A stretch of 64,000 bases of DNA from Vreelandella maris (GTDB lineage: Bacteria > Pseudomonadota > Gammaproteobacteria > Pseudomonadales > Halomonadaceae), in assembly GCF_013371085.1 (NCBI RefSeq), contig NZ_JABWCV010000003.1:186001-250000 (forward strand), written 5' to 3'. A model generated the notes under the pieces. It was not told the origin of the DNA. It ran no database searches and saw only the letters and a list, made by a program, of their open reading frames with translations. The position numbers and the translations under genes are program-made. Below, one piece after another: positions 26,088 to 36,626 of this stretch. The stretch's first letter is position 1; every line of letters starts with the position of its first letter.

Positions 26088-27551
26088 ATGCTCGATATGC
26101 TCAATGACCTTCTGTGGGGGAAGGTATTACTAGTGCTGCTGGTGGGTGTTGGTATCGGTTTTACCGTTGCATCCCGCTTTGTGCAGTTTCGCTATTTCGG
26201 TGAGATGTTTCGTATCCTCGGGTCCGGTCAAGCCTTTAAACGCAACCAGCACGGTCATTTAAGCTCGTTTCAGGCGCTGGTGCTTTCAGTAGCTGGGCGA
26301 GTAGGTGGCGGCAATATCGCAGGCGTTGCCGTAGCGATTACACTGGGCGGCCCAGGGGCGATTTTTTGGATGTGGTTGGTGGGCTTAATGGGTATGGCCA
26401 CCAGCTTTTTGGAATGCACCCTGGCACAGACCTATAAAGAAGCCGAAGGTGACGGCACTTATCGCGGCGGCCCGGCGTATTACATTGTTAAAGGGCTGGG
26501 TAAGCAATGGCGCTGGCTGGCAGCGTTCTACTCGGTACTACTGCTGTTGACCTTCGGCTTCGCTTTTACTGCGCTGCAATCCTATGCGGTGGCAACTTCC
26601 TTTGGCGACGCTTTCGGGGTGCCGGTGCTGTATAGCGGTATTGCTCTGGCGATGCTGGTAGGACTGATTATCTTCGGCGGTATTAAGCGTATTGCGCGTA
26701 TTTCTGAGGTTTTGGTGCCCTTTATGGCGGTGAGCTATATCGCCATTGCGTTGCTGGTCATCGCTATGAATATTACTGAAATCCCTGGCGTGATTGTGCT
26801 GATTGTAAAGAGCGCCTTCGGCCTTGAACCGCTGATTGGTGGCGGGATTGGCGCGGCGATTATGATGGGCTTGAAGCGTGGCCTGTTCTCTAACGAAGCG
26901 GGCCTGGGTAGTGCACCTAACGTAGCGGCGGTGGCCTACGTGCCGCACCCGGCCAACCAGGGCATCGTGCAGGCGTTTTCAGTATTTATTGATACGGTGA
27001 TTATCTGTTCCGCCACGGCGTTTTTGATTCTGCTCAGCGGTGTATATGACCCTGCTGCGGGCGCTGGTGTTGAGGGTATCGCGCTAACTCAAGCAGCATT
27101 GGCTGACCACGTAGGCGAATGGGGACGCACCTTTGTCAGCCTGGCGCTGCTGCTGTTTGCTTTCAGCACCATTCTTTACAACTACTACTTGGGTGAGAAC
27201 AGCCTTAACTTCTTTAGCCGCGACAACCAGAACCTGTTTAACGCCTTTCGCATCGCCATCGTGCTGCTGGTGTGCTGGGGCGCGACCACCGATCTGGGTA
27301 CCGTGTTCGGCTTTGCGGATGTCACCATGGGGCTCTTGGCAGTCGTCAATCTGGTGGCGCTGATTCTGCTGTTCAAGTGTGGTCTTCGCATTTTGAAAGA
27401 CTTCGATGTTCAGCGTCGGCAAGGGATCAAACAGCCGATTTTTGATGCCAACCAGCATCCAGATCTCGACCTGGACCCGAAAGCCTGGGAGCTGGAGCCC
27501 GAAGAGGCCGAAGCCTTAAAACAGCGGCTGGAAAGCGCGCCTGCGAAGTAA
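26088..27551 (+). CDS. AGCS-family alanine/glycine:sodium symporter
   Basis: 487 residues from ATG 26088 (MLDMLNDLLWGKV), with GGAGAG eight bases upstream; an upstream in-frame start would add 25 non-hydrophobic residues. About ten membrane segments and AGCS landmarks are visible: VGGGNIAGVAVAITLGGPGAIFW (with a serine/arginine just before), GLKRGLFSNEAGLGSAPN, and a charged cytoplasmic tail. It imports small neutral amino acids with Na+. The type I asparaginase gene starts 39 bases downstream in the same direction, so the pair may import and deamidate asparagine or glutamine. Substrate identity is inference. Confidence 0.88.
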   Translation: MLDMLNDLLWGKVLLVLLVGVGIGFTVASRFVQFRYFGEMFRILGSGQAFKRNQHGHLSSFQALVLSVAGRVGGGNIAGVAVAITLGGPGAIFWMWLVGLMGMATSFLECTLAQTYKEAEGDGTYRGGPAYYIVKGLGKQWRWLAAFYSVLLLLTFGFAFTALQSYAVATSFGDAFGVPVLYSGIALAMLVGLIIFGGIKRIARISEVLVPFMAVSYIAIALLVIAMNITEIPGVIVLIVKSAFGLEPLIGGGIGAAIMMGLKRGLFSNEAGLGSAPNVAAVAYVPHPANQGIVQAFSVFIDTVIICSATAFLILLSGVYDPAAGAGVEGIALTQAALADHVGEWGRTFVSLALLLFAFSTILYNYYLGENSLNFFSRDNQNLFNAFRIAIVLLVCWGATTDLGTVFGFADVTMGLLAVVNLVALILLFKCGLRILKDFDVQRRQGIKQPIFDANQHPDLDLDPKAWELEPEEAEALKQRLESAPAK

Positions 27552-27590
27552 GTAGTCTTCTAAAATGGATCGATAAGGAAAGGAGCGCCC

Positions 27591-28604
27591 ATGCCCAGCG
27601 TACTGATGCTCTATACCGGCGGGACTATTGGTATGCAGCCATCGTCACAAGGCTACGTGCCCTGTGCAGGGGTGGGCGAGCGCCTGGCGGCGCACTTGGC
27701 TCTGGGCGATCCTTACCGGCTGCCAGTGTTTGATGTGATTGAAATGCAGCCGCTGATTGATAGCGCCGAACTAATGCCAGAGGCTTGGAACCGCTTGGCG
27801 GCGCAGCTGGAAAACCATTGGCCACGCTACGATGCATTCGTGGTGCTGCACGGCACCGATACCATGGCGTACAGCGCGTCAGCGCTCTCGTTTATGCTCG
27901 GTGCGCTAGACAAGCCGGTGATCTTCACCGGCTCCCAAATTCCACTAGGTGAGCCAAGAAGCGATGCGTTGAACAGTGTGGTTAGCGCGCTGCAACTAGC
28001 AGCACATCCAGACACTCCTCGCGAAGTCAGCCTGGCCTTTCATGACCGGCTGCTGCGCGGTAACCGCGCGCGTAAGGTGCGCACCCAAGGCTTAGATGCC
28101 TTCGACTCACCCAACTTCCCCTGGCTTGCCGAGCTTGGTATTGGTATTCGTTTTCCCCAACCCTCGGCGCTGCTGATCGGAAAACCGAATTTTGCACCTA
28201 TTGAGGTGGACGACGAGGCGGTGGCGGTACTGCCGCTGCATCCAGGGATGTCGCTGCGCCGAGCAAAGGTGCTGCTGGCGGATAAAACGCTAAAAGGGCT
28301 GGTGCTTTATACCTATGGAGTTGGCAACCCGCTTAGTTTTGAAGGCGAGCTGCTTGATTGCTTGAAGGCGGCTAACGAGAGGGGCGTAGCGCTGCTTAAC
28401 GTCACCCAGTGTGCCCAAGGCGAAGTAGTGCAGGGTGCCTACGCCACCGGTGCCGCACTTAATCAAGCGGGCGTGATTGCCGGAAGCGATATCACCCTGG
28501 AAGCCGCCATCGCGAAGCTAACCGTGCTAATTGGGCAAGGGCTGGTGGGGCCAGCGCTGCGCAAGGCATTGAGTGCACCCATGCGCGGTGAACGTAGCCG
28601 TTAA
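27591..28604 (+). CDS. ansA: Type I (cytoplasmic) L-asparaginase
   Basis: 337 residues, no signal peptide, matching AnsA length. Both active-site threonine motifs are present: LYTGGTIGM at the N-terminus and VVLHGTDTMAYSASALSFM at about residue 85. It hydrolyses asparagine to aspartate and ammonia. AAGGAGCGCCC precedes the ATG. It follows the AGCS carrier by 39 bases and probably shares its transcript. It ends only five bases from the convergent EamA gene, leaving no room for a conventional terminator between them. Confidence 0.88.
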   Translation: MPSVLMLYTGGTIGMQPSSQGYVPCAGVGERLAAHLALGDPYRLPVFDVIEMQPLIDSAELMPEAWNRLAAQLENHWPRYDAFVVLHGTDTMAYSASALSFMLGALDKPVIFTGSQIPLGEPRSDALNSVVSALQLAAHPDTPREVSLAFHDRLLRGNRARKVRTQGLDAFDSPNFPWLAELGIGIRFPQPSALLIGKPNFAPIEVDDEAVAVLPLHPGMSLRRAKVLLADKTLKGLVLYTYGVGNPLSFEGELLDCLKAANERGVALLNVTQCAQGEVVQGAYATGAALNQAGVIAGSDITLEAAIAKLTVLIGQGLVGPALRKALSAPMRGERSR

Positions 28605-28609
28605 GCTAA

Positions 28610-29476
28610 TCAGCGTGAAGAAATGCTCAGCGCGGTAACGGTTATCAAGATGATTCCCATACCTGCCATTTGAATAACACCCAGGCTTTCATTTAACACA
28701 GCAACGCCAAAGAGAGTGGCCGTGATAGGTTCGACCATGGCCACCATGGAGGCGAGCGCAGGCGTTGTGCGTTTGATCCCCGCGATATAAAGCACAAAAG
28801 ACACGCCTGCGCCTAAGAGGCCGAGTGTTACAAATAGAGGCCAATCCGATGAGCCCAGGACGCTCACAATCTGCCCCGTATCGCTTGGCACAACGAGCAT
28901 GATGGCCAGTACCGCGAAGGCGATCGTCAGTATTGCCTGGGGGCTGCCATGGGGTGCAGCGTATTTAAAGCCAAAAATGAAGGCCGCATAAGAGAGCCCG
29001 GCAAGCAGCCCGGTAGCTACGCCCATCAACGAGAGGCCGCTAGCACTAATGGCATACAGTTTGGTTAACAGCACCACACCCACCATTACTAGCACGATGG
29101 CTAGCCACTTGGCAGCGGTGGGGCGCTCAAGCTTAAGGGCAAAGGAGATCAGATAAACAAATACTGGGGCGCAGTACATCAAGGTAGCCGCGACCGCCAC
29201 GCTGCCATGATCAATACTGATGAAATAGAAAGTGAAGTTGCCCGCTACGCCAAGGCCCGCCACCACCGACCAGAACCACAGCTGTCGACTAGCTAAGCCG
29301 CTATGGCTGCGTCGCAGTAGAAGCCACGCCAGCGCGCAGAGAAGCCCTACAAAACCACGATAAAAAGAGACGACAGAGGCATCCCAGCCGCCGTCTAAAA
29401 GAATGCCTGCGATTCCCCCTGAAATACCCCAGAAGAAGGCCGCGAGCGCGATCAACATACTGCTGGCACCTGCCAT
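28610..29476 (-). CDS. EamA/DMT-family transporter
   Basis: 288 residues with ten hydrophobic segments in two EamA repeats (the second includes LGLLGAGVSFVLYIAGIKRTTPALASMVAMVEPITATLFG, the usual repeat-end motif with a conserved Pro). Such carriers export amino acids or other metabolites from the cytoplasm. AAGGTG lies five bases before the ATG. It is a single gene between the convergent asparaginase and an upstream antiporter gene in the same direction, with a 208-base gap in which I see no gene. Confidence 0.83.
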   Translation of the reverse strand: MAGASSMLIALAAFFWGISGGIAGILLDGGWDASVVSFYRGFVGLLCALAWLLLRRSHSGLASRQLWFWSVVAGLGVAGNFTFYFISIDHGSVAVAATLMYCAPVFVYLISFALKLERPTAAKWLAIVLVMVGVVLLTKLYAISASGLSLMGVATGLLAGLSYAAFIFGFKYAAPHGSPQAILTIAFAVLAIMLVVPSDTGQIVSVLGSSDWPLFVTLGLLGAGVSFVLYIAGIKRTTPALASMVAMVEPITATLFGVAVLNESLGVIQMAGMGIILITVTALSISSR

Positions 29477-29684
29477 ATTTCACCTTTCGTCCTTGAGCGT
29501 TAACACCTAGGAGTAATAGGTGTTTGCACGCATTCCCTTTGCTTAATGATGCTCTTGGTCTGCTACCTGCAAACCCTAATCTTGCCACCTAAAAGTAGAC
29601 GCTGATCCCGATATGCGAAAGCGCTCCAGGTGGCCTATGGCGTTAACCAAAGAACCAGTAGCGAATAGAACGCTGAGAGCACTC

Positions 29685-30917
29685 TTACGATGAAGCGCTG
29701 GAACCCTTAATTTGTCTATAGAGATGCGAAAATGGCATGGCGGTTAGCCCGTGCACCAAGATGGACGACACCACCAGCAAACTCACCACGGGCCAGAGTT
29801 CAGCAACATCGGTTTTATGATGGGCCAATGCCGCGTAGTAAAGCGCGGCGACCCCAATCGGCCCAAACCAGCCAGTGAAACTGCCATCCAGCTTGCTGGG
29901 AAGATCTTTAATATGACCACCTACTAATAACAGAATGGGTAAGCGGCGCAGGAAAAGCACACCAATCACCAGCAGCGCGGGCCACCCCAAGGAGAGCCAC
30001 GCTTGCCAGGGGATCATCAAGCCGAGCAAGAGAAAAATGGGCGATGTGAAAAAGCGGTCCACGCCTTCTACCACTCTTTCTTCCTCCTGCTTTTCTGAGG
30101 CGTTGGCTTGTTGATCAAATGCTAACCCTGCTACGAACACAGCGAGAATTCCATTGCTGCCCACCAGCTTCACCGCGGCAAGGGTGGTGAGCGCAAGCGC
30201 TGTGGTTACCATTAGCATCGACGGTTGGTCGATGGTGTTTTTTTCTTCAGCCTTGCGTATGGCAAAGCCGACCGAATAACCGATCATCGTTCCTAACACT
30301 AGTGCGACTAAAATATCGCCTCCCAGCACCCCCAATATATTGGTGGTGATCGATTGATCCGCGGGTAGCGTCAGCAAAAAAACAGCAAACATGACAAAGA
30401 TAAACGTCAGTCCATCGTTGGCGCCCGACTCACTCGAAATAATGTGGCGTAGATAAGCGGGCAGGTTCTCTTTTGCTACTGGCCCGGTCACCACGGTAGA
30501 GGCAACCACCGGGTCTGTGGGGGTAATCACAGCACCGATGAGTAACGCCGCTCCTAATGGCAGACCAAGCGCCCAGCCGGTTATAACGCTGCTGCACAGC
30601 CACATGACCGGCATGCTCACCAGCAATAACACGCAGAGCGATCGCCAGTGGTGAAAAATATAGGATTTGGGGAGCCGCAGCGCGATACCCATCAAACCAA
30701 TGGCGAGGGCTAGACGGGCCACTTGCTCTAAAATGGCCATTTCATTCCCCCACTGCGCTGGGTCAAGAAGCCCAAACCCGGTAGGCCCCAACACCACCCC
30801 GACCAGCAGCAAGCTGACGGAGTCGGGCAAGCCGACGCGCTTCAGCGGTGTTGATAATAGTCCTAACAATAAGGCGCTAGCTGCAACGACTAATAATCCA
30901 ATATTAAATTCGTGCAT
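29685..30917 (-). CDS. CPA1-type Na+(K+)/H+ antiporter
   Basis: 410 residues with about twelve membrane segments. CPA1 motifs are present: ITPTDPVVASTVV in TM5 and SSESGANDGLTF in TM6, which carry the ion-binding Asp residues; the C-terminal regulatory tail is very short. It exchanges cytoplasmic cations for protons and so supports pH and salt homeostasis. It lies 46 bases after glgB in the same direction and could be the last gene of that transcript. The ribosome site is weak. Confidence 0.85.
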   Translation of the reverse strand: MHEFNIGLLVVAASALLLGLLSTPLKRVGLPDSVSLLLVGVVLGPTGFGLLDPAQWGNEMAILEQVARLALAIGLMGIALRLPKSYIFHHWRSLCVLLLVSMPVMWLCSSVITGWALGLPLGAALLIGAVITPTDPVVASTVVTGPVAKENLPAYLRHIISSESGANDGLTFIFVMFAVFLLTLPADQSITTNILGVLGGDILVALVLGTMIGYSVGFAIRKAEEKNTIDQPSMLMVTTALALTTLAAVKLVGSNGILAVFVAGLAFDQQANASEKQEEERVVEGVDRFFTSPIFLLLGLMIPWQAWLSLGWPALLVIGVLFLRRLPILLLVGGHIKDLPSKLDGSFTGWFGPIGVAALYYAALAHHKTDVAELWPVVSLLVVSSILVHGLTAMPFSHLYRQIKGSSASS

Positions 30918-30963
30918 ATTCTTATACTGCCACCAGGTTTAGGTCGTGTTTTGGCTGAGCACC

Positions 30964-33198
30964 TCAGTCAGTGTTGGGCATGCCGGCCGGACGTAGCAGC
31001 AATACCGCGAGTGGCGGTAGCGTCAACTCCAGGCTGGCGATTTGCCCATGTAGGGGGGAGTCTTCAGCCGTTAGCCGACCCAGGTTGCCCATGTTGGAAC
31101 CGCCATAGCACTCCGCGTCACTGTTAAGACGTTCTTCCCAGCCACCAGTCAGCGGCACGCCCAGCCGATAACCCATACGTGGAATTGGGGTCATATTGGC
31201 AACCACCAGCAACGGCTCACCGGTGGCACTCCAGCGTAGCCAGGCAAACACGCTATTGGTGTTGTCATTGCCCACGACCCAGGTAAATCCCCGTGGTTCG
31301 CTATCGCATTGGTGCAGGGCGGGTAACTCGGTGTAGCAGCGGTTAAGGTCGCTAAGTAAACGGTGGAGACCGGCATGCCGGGCTTCGGCGAGCAGCGACC
31401 AATCCAGCTCGCGGTCGTGGCTCCACTCACGCCACTGGCCGAACTCACAGCCCATAAACAGCAGCTTCTTACCGGGTTGTGACCACATGATGGCGAGATA
31501 GGCGCGGAGATTGGCGAACTTCTGCCACTCATCGCCAGGCATCTTACCGATCAGCGAACCTTTGCCGTGGACTACTTCGTCGTGAGAAATCGGCAACACG
31601 TAGTGCTCAGAGAAAGCGTAGACCATCGGAAAGGTCATATCGTGATGGGAGTAAGTGCGATACACCGGGTCCTTGGCGATGTATTCCAGCGTGTCGTGCA
31701 TCCAGCCCATGTTCCATTTATAGGCGAAGCCCAGCCCGCCCTCCTTGGTCGGCTGGGTGACACCCGGCCAAGCGGTTGACTCCTCGGCAATAACGATGGT
31801 GCCGGGGACTTCCTCACTGATAACGTCATTGAGGTGGCGCAGGAAGTCGATGGTTTCCAGGTTTTCATGACCGCCAAATCGGTTGGGAATCCATTCGCCT
31901 TCGTTACGGGAGTAGTTGCGATAGAGCATTGAGGCAACGGCATCGACACGCAGTGCATCGACATGGAAATGCCGCAGCCAGTGCAGTGCCGAGGCGAGCA
32001 TAAAGCCATGTACTTCGCGCCTTCCCAGGTTATAGATATAGGTGTCCCAATCTTGATGGAACCCCTCAAAAGGATGCTCATATTCGTACAGAGCGGTGCC
32101 ATCAAAGCGTGCCAAGCCGTGGGGGTCGGTGGGAAAGTGGGCCGGCACCCAGTCGAGAATGACGCCCAGCCCTGCGCGATGGCACTCATCAACGAAGTAG
32201 GCAAAGTCGGCAGGCTTGCCGAAGCGGGCGCTGGGCGCAAACTGACTCAGCGGCTGATAACCCCAGGAGCCGCCGAAGGGATGCTCCATGATGGGCAAGA
32301 GCTCAACGTGGGTGAACCCCATATCCAACACATAGGGAATCAATTGCTCGGCCAGCTCACGCCAGCTATAGATTTCGCCGTTGTCGCCGCCATGCTTGCG
32401 CCAGGAGGCGGCGTGCACTTCATAAATGCTTATTGGGTGGGTCGGGTCATGGATTTTTTGCCGCTGGGCGATCCATGCGTCGTCATGCCAGGTAAAGGGC
32501 GTGGTGTCGGCTACCACCGAGGCGGTAGAGGGCGGTGCTTCGGTGGCTAAAGCGACCGGGTCGGCACGCAGGCCAATTGCACCGTGGGCTTCGACCACCT
32601 CATATTTGTACGCCTCCCCAGGACCAAGGCGCGGTACGAATAACTCCCACACCCCAGCAGCGATGCGCAGGCGCATTATGTGTCGTCTGCCGTCCCAGCT
32701 ATTGAAATTACCGACCACGGAAACACGTTGGGCATTCGGCGCCCAGACCGCAAAGCGCACGCCGTTGACGCCATCTATTGTCATGGGCTGGGCACCCAGG
32801 CAGTGCCCCAGCTGTCGATGATTGCCTTCGCCCAGCAGGTAAAGATCCATTTCGCCCAGCAGCAGGCCGAAGCTATACGGGTCCTCGGTTAGCTGTTCGC
32901 CTTGGGGCCAGCGAATACGCAGCAGATAGGGAGCCGCATGCGGCAGCCGGGCGGCGAATAGACCAGGAATTTGCATGCTCGTGAGGCAGCAACGCACATT
33001 GCCGCCGTCGCGGTCGAGAACATCAACCCCTACCGCGCCGGGTAGGAATACGCGCAAAAACTGTCCTTTGCCATCACTGTGAATGCCAAGAATGGCGAAG
33101 GGATCGCGATGGGTTCCTTGCGCTAGTGCACTGGCGTCTTCCTCAGTCAACCACAAGCTGCGATCCAGAAGGGGTCGGGTGTGAATAACATTATTCAT
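30964..33198 (-). CDS. glgB: 1,4-alpha-glucan branching enzyme GlgB
   Basis: 744 residues, the size of two-module branching enzymes. Domains are N-terminal CBM48-type modules (about 1-240; [21 protein letters not shown]), then a GH13 barrel with nucleophile Asp ([13 protein letters not shown]), acid Glu ([12 protein letters not shown]) and stabilising Asp ([15 protein letters not shown]), and a C-terminal beta domain. It transfers short chains to O6 of glucose to make alpha-1,6 branches. Its start overlaps the treS-maltokinase stop by 8 bases. In a GlgE cluster its job is branching the polymer made from maltose-1-phosphate. AGGAGAG precedes the ATG. Confidence 0.95.
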   Translation of the reverse strand: MNNVIHTRPLLDRSLWLTEEDASALAQGTHRDPFAILGIHSDGKGQFLRVFLPGAVGVDVLDRDGGNVRCCLTSMQIPGLFAARLPHAAPYLLRIRWPQGEQLTEDPYSFGLLLGEMDLYLLGEGNHRQLGHCLGAQPMTIDGVNGVRFAVWAPNAQRVSVVGNFNSWDGRRHIMRLRIAAGVWELFVPRLGPGEAYKYEVVEAHGAIGLRADPVALATEAPPSTASVVADTTPFTWHDDAWIAQRQKIHDPTHPISIYEVHAASWRKHGGDNGEIYSWRELAEQLIPYVLDMGFTHVELLPIMEHPFGGSWGYQPLSQFAPSARFGKPADFAYFVDECHRAGLGVILDWVPAHFPTDPHGLARFDGTALYEYEHPFEGFHQDWDTYIYNLGRREVHGFMLASALHWLRHFHVDALRVDAVASMLYRNYSRNEGEWIPNRFGGHENLETIDFLRHLNDVISEEVPGTIVIAEESTAWPGVTQPTKEGGLGFAYKWNMGWMHDTLEYIAKDPVYRTYSHHDMTFPMVYAFSEHYVLPISHDEVVHGKGSLIGKMPGDEWQKFANLRAYLAIMWSQPGKKLLFMGCEFGQWREWSHDRELDWSLLAEARHAGLHRLLSDLNRCYTELPALHQCDSEPRGFTWVVGNDNTNSVFAWLRWSATGEPLLVVANMTPIPRMGYRLGVPLTGGWEERLNSDAECYGGSNMGNLGRLTAEDSPLHGQIASLELTLPPLAVLLLRPAGMPNTD

Positions 33199-36100
33199 GT
33201 GGCTCTCCTGGGTTGAGTTGTTCGATGAGGGCAGCTAAGCCGTGCAGCGGCACACCCAACCATTCGGGGCGGTTGGCGGCTTCGTAGGCAATTTCGTAAG
33301 CTGTCTTTTCGAGCACGAACAGGTCCACCGCCGCGGCGGCTCCGCTGGCTTGCTTCCACTCGTGGGGTATTTCCATGGTGGCCAGCCAATAAGCGTTGAG
33401 AAAGGCTTGGCGGCCTTTAAGCAGATACTGCTCCACCACCGAATGGCTAGTATCGGTATGTGTATCGGCGCCTTCATTGTCGCCGGGCCGGGCTTCCTCC
33501 ACCTTGGCATAGGCATAGTCGAAGGAGCGCAACATGCCAGCCACATCGCGCAGCGGGCTATCTTTTGCGCGACGCTCTTCCAGGGGTCTGGCTGGTTCGC
33601 CTTCAAAATCGATGATGTAGGCATCATCATGAGCCACTAGAACTTGGCCGAGATGTAAATCACCATGAATACGGGTGAGCAGGCTGCCTTGGGCAAGTTC
33701 CGCCATCTTTTTGATGGCATCTATCAACGTGGCGCGGCGAGCCAAAATGATGTCGGCAAGCCGCTGTTCGGCTTCGTTGGCAGTATTCTTGTGTTGCTCC
33801 AGCACGTTTAGCGCTTCCTCAACACGCTGCGTCACGCGTTGCGTCCAGTGCTGTACATGGGATGACCCGGCGACTTCGGGCGCGAATGCTGGGTCGTCGC
33901 TGGGCGTCGCCAGCACCATATGCAGCTCACCCAGCCGGCGCCCTAAGGTGGTGGCAAATTCTTCCAACTCCTCGAAGGCGCCGTAGCGGGATTCGGCTTT
34001 TGGCTCGCTTGCGCGTTCGTCGTCCGCCACCGCTTCACGAATGGCACGTTCCAGCTTATTGCGCGTCCATGACCAGGCATCGCCCTGGTTGTCGATGAAG
34101 CCTTGCAGAATCATGAGCGTCTGCGTGGAGCCCTGTTCAAGCCGGGTTACCACGCCGTACAGGGGCACGGTATGCATAAAGCCCCGCTCAGTCAGGTAGC
34201 TGCCGATCTCTGCTTCGGGGTGAATGCCCGGCTCCAAGCGTCGGAACAGCTTGAGCACTAATTGATGATTGATGATCACCGAGCTATTGGACTGCTCGGC
34301 ACTCTGTTGCACTACCTCGGGGTGCTCGGGAAGCGTCAGTTCGGCGAAGGCGGCGGTGGGCAAGAAATGGATTTCTCCTTTCTCATAAGGCAGCACAGTG
34401 CCTAGGCGCATGTTTTCTAGTACCGCCAGCGTAAAGGCATCCAGGGTGACTGCATCGGTGAGCAGCCCGACTTCGTGGAAACGACGCACCCGTGCCATGG
34501 CGAGCTGTTGGGGTAGCGGATTGCTTTGCTCGTCTTCGCCCAGGAAAGCCAGCGGCAGTTGGTAGCGCTCGCTACCTTGGCCATTTTTGACCTCCAGCTC
34601 GCTAAACAGCAGTGAGTGCCCGCTGTGCTCCAGACGGCCGGTGGGGTGTAGGTGGACGTGTTCGATACGGGACTGCTTGGCAGCAAACCAGCGTCGCTTG
34701 GGCAGGTAGCTGGGCAGCGTTTCACGTTCGAGTAGCCGTCTGGGCGTCTCCTCAAAAATCTCCTCAAGGCGTTTTTTGATAATCAGCGTGACGTAATCCG
34801 GCATGGGCTCTGGTACAGGAACATGCCACTCCGGCATGGCGGTAGCCGGGGCCAGCAAGAACCAGAAAAAACCGTAGGGAGGCAGCGTCAGCAGGTACGC
34901 CAGTTTGCCCACCGGGGGGAAAGCGCTACCTCCAACCATCTCGACGGGCACTTGACCCGCGAATGCGGAAAGATCGAGCTCCACCGCCTGAGCGGTACTG
35001 GCCACGTTGGCTACGCACAGCAGTGTTTCTGTTTCGCCATTGTCGAGCGTCATCTCACGCAGGTAGGCGAGAATATGCCGATTGGAGGGGTAGAGTGGGC
35101 GCATGGTGCCACGGCTGAAAGCACGGTGCTGACTGCGTACCGCCAGTAGCCGCCGCATATTGCTAAGCAGCGAGTGCGAGTCACGAATTTGTGCTTCCAC
35201 ATTCACCGTTTGATAGCCGTAGAGCGGATCCATAATGGGCGGCAGCACCAGCTTGGCCGGGTCGGCGCGAGAGAAGCCGCCGTTGCGATCCACCGACCAC
35301 TGCATGGGTGTACGCACGCCGTCACGGTCGCCGAGATAGATATTGTCGCCCATACCAATTTCGTCGCCGTAATAGAGCACCGGCGTGCCCGGCATGGAGA
35401 GCAGCAGGCTGTTCAGCAGCTCGATACGTCGCCGGTCGCGCTCCAGCAGCGGAGCTAACCGGCGGCGGATGCCTAAGTTGATACGCGCCCGGCGGTCGGC
35501 GGCGTAGTGATTCCAGAGGTAGTCGCGCTCCTTATCGGTGACCATTTCAAGGGTCAGTTCGTCGTGGTTACGCAAAAAGATCGCCCACTGGCAAGTGGCC
35601 GGTATTTCAGGCGTCTGACGCAGAATGTCGGTAATCGGGAAGCGATCTTCCTGAGCCAGGGCCATGTACATGCGCGGCATCAAAGGAAAATGAAACGCCA
35701 TGTGACACTCGTCGCCGTCGCCGAAGTAGGGCCGGGTGTCCTCGGGCCACTGGTTGGCTTCGGCGAGCAGCATGCGGTCGGGGTAGCGCTCGTCGAGCAC
35801 CGCTCGGATCTTCTTGAGTACCACGTGGGTTTCGGGCAGGTTTTCGTTGTTGGTGCCTTCGCGCTCAACCAGATACGGTATGGCGTCCAGGCGCAGGCCA
35901 TCCACCCCCATATCGAGCCAGTACTCCATGACCTTGAGAATCTCGTCGAGTACCACAGGGTTGTCGAAGTTGAGATCCGGCTGGTGGGAGTAGAAACGAT
36001 GCCAGTAGTAGGCGCCAGCCACCGGATCCCAGGTCCAGTTGGAGGATTCGGTGTCGAGAAAGATGATCCGTGTGCCGGGGTACTTTTGGTCGGTGTCCGA

Positions 36101-36538
36101 CCAGACATAGAAGTCGCGTTCTGGTGATCCTACTGGCGCCTGTCTGGCGCGTTGAAACCACTCGTGCTGGTCGGACGTGTGGTTAATGACCAGCTCGGTA
36201 ATAACGCGCAGGCCGCGTCGGTGTGCCTCGTTGATAAAGCGCTGGGCATCCTCTAGCGTGCCGTAATCGGGGCTAACGCTGGTGTATTCCGCGATATCGT
36301 AACCATCGTCGCGACGCGGCGAGGGGTAGAACGGTAAAATCCAAATTGTATTAACGCCCAGGCTGACGATATAGTCCAGCTTCTGAATCAAACCTTCGAA
36401 ATCGCCGATACCATCGTCGTTGGCATCGAAGAAGGCCTTCACGTGTACCTGGTAAATCACCGCGTCTTTGTACCAGAGTGGGTCATCGAGGAAATCCATC
36501 GCCTCGACGGCGTGTGTTTCGCTGCTGGCATCCATCAT
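33191..36538 (-). CDS. treS: Trehalose synthase - maltokinase fusion (TreS-Pep2)
   Basis: 1115 residues. Residues 1-~560 are GH13 trehalose synthase ([14 protein letters not shown] start; Asp in [11 protein letters not shown], Glu in [11 protein letters not shown], Asp in [10 protein letters not shown]), interconverting trehalose and maltose. Residues ~600-1110 are a maltokinase with the phosphotransferase motifs [13 protein letters not shown] and YIIDFEGEP, forming maltose-1-phosphate with ATP. In mycobacteria the two activities are separate proteins that assemble; here they are one chain. The gene supplies the GlgE substrate. It has GAGAGGG before the ATG, overlaps glgB by 8 bases and follows glgE by 88. 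Confidence 0.95.
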   Translation of the reverse strand: MMDASSETHAVEAMDFLDDPLWYKDAVIYQVHVKAFFDANDDGIGDFEGLIQKLDYIVSLGVNTIWILPFYPSPRRDDGYDIAEYTSVSPDYGTLEDAQRFINEAHRRGLRVITELVINHTSDQHEWFQRARQAPVGSPERDFYVWSDTDQKYPGTRIIFLDTESSNWTWDPVAGAYYWHRFYSHQPDLNFDNPVVLDEILKVMEYWLDMGVDGLRLDAIPYLVEREGTNNENLPETHVVLKKIRAVLDERYPDRMLLAEANQWPEDTRPYFGDGDECHMAFHFPLMPRMYMALAQEDRFPITDILRQTPEIPATCQWAIFLRNHDELTLEMVTDKERDYLWNHYAADRRARINLGIRRRLAPLLERDRRRIELLNSLLLSMPGTPVLYYGDEIGMGDNIYLGDRDGVRTPMQWSVDRNGGFSRADPAKLVLPPIMDPLYGYQTVNVEAQIRDSHSLLSNMRRLLAVRSQHRAFSRGTMRPLYPSNRHILAYLREMTLDNGETETLLCVANVASTAQAVELDLSAFAGQVPVEMVGGSAFPPVGKLAYLLTLPPYGFFWFLLAPATAMPEWHVPVPEPMPDYVTLIIKKRLEEIFEETPRRLLERETLPSYLPKRRWFAAKQSRIEHVHLHPTGRLEHSGHSLLFSELEVKNGQGSERYQLPLAFLGEDEQSNPLPQQLAMARVRRFHEVGLLTDAVTLDAFTLAVLENMRLGTVLPYEKGEIHFLPTAAFAELTLPEHPEVVQQSAEQSNSSVIINHQLVLKLFRRLEPGIHPEAEIGSYLTERGFMHTVPLYGVVTRLEQGSTQTLMILQGFIDNQGDAWSWTRNKLERAIREAVADDERASEPKAESRYGAFEELEEFATTLGRRLGELHMVLATPSDDPAFAPEVAGSSHVQHWTQRVTQRVEEALNVLEQHKNTANEAEQRLADIILARRATLIDAIKKMAELAQGSLLTRIHGDLHLGQVLVAHDDAYIIDFEGEPARPLEERRAKDSPLRDVAGMLRSFDYAYAKVEEARPGDNEGADTHTDTSHSVVEQYLLKGRQAFLNAYWLATMEIPHEWKQASGAAAAVDLFVLEKTAYEIAYEAANRPEWLGVPLHGLAALIEQLNPGEPHE

Positions 36539-36626
36539 TGGCTTACCCTCTCTGCTTTGATCATTAGGTCAAAATTGACATGAACTAGCGGCTTCCAAGC
36601 CAATACCGTTGTTAGTAAACCGATAG

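Noticed and set aside
25862-26107. Small frames on both strands between DUF2798 and the AGCS gene
   Set aside because: They overlap real starts and lack any family resemblance.
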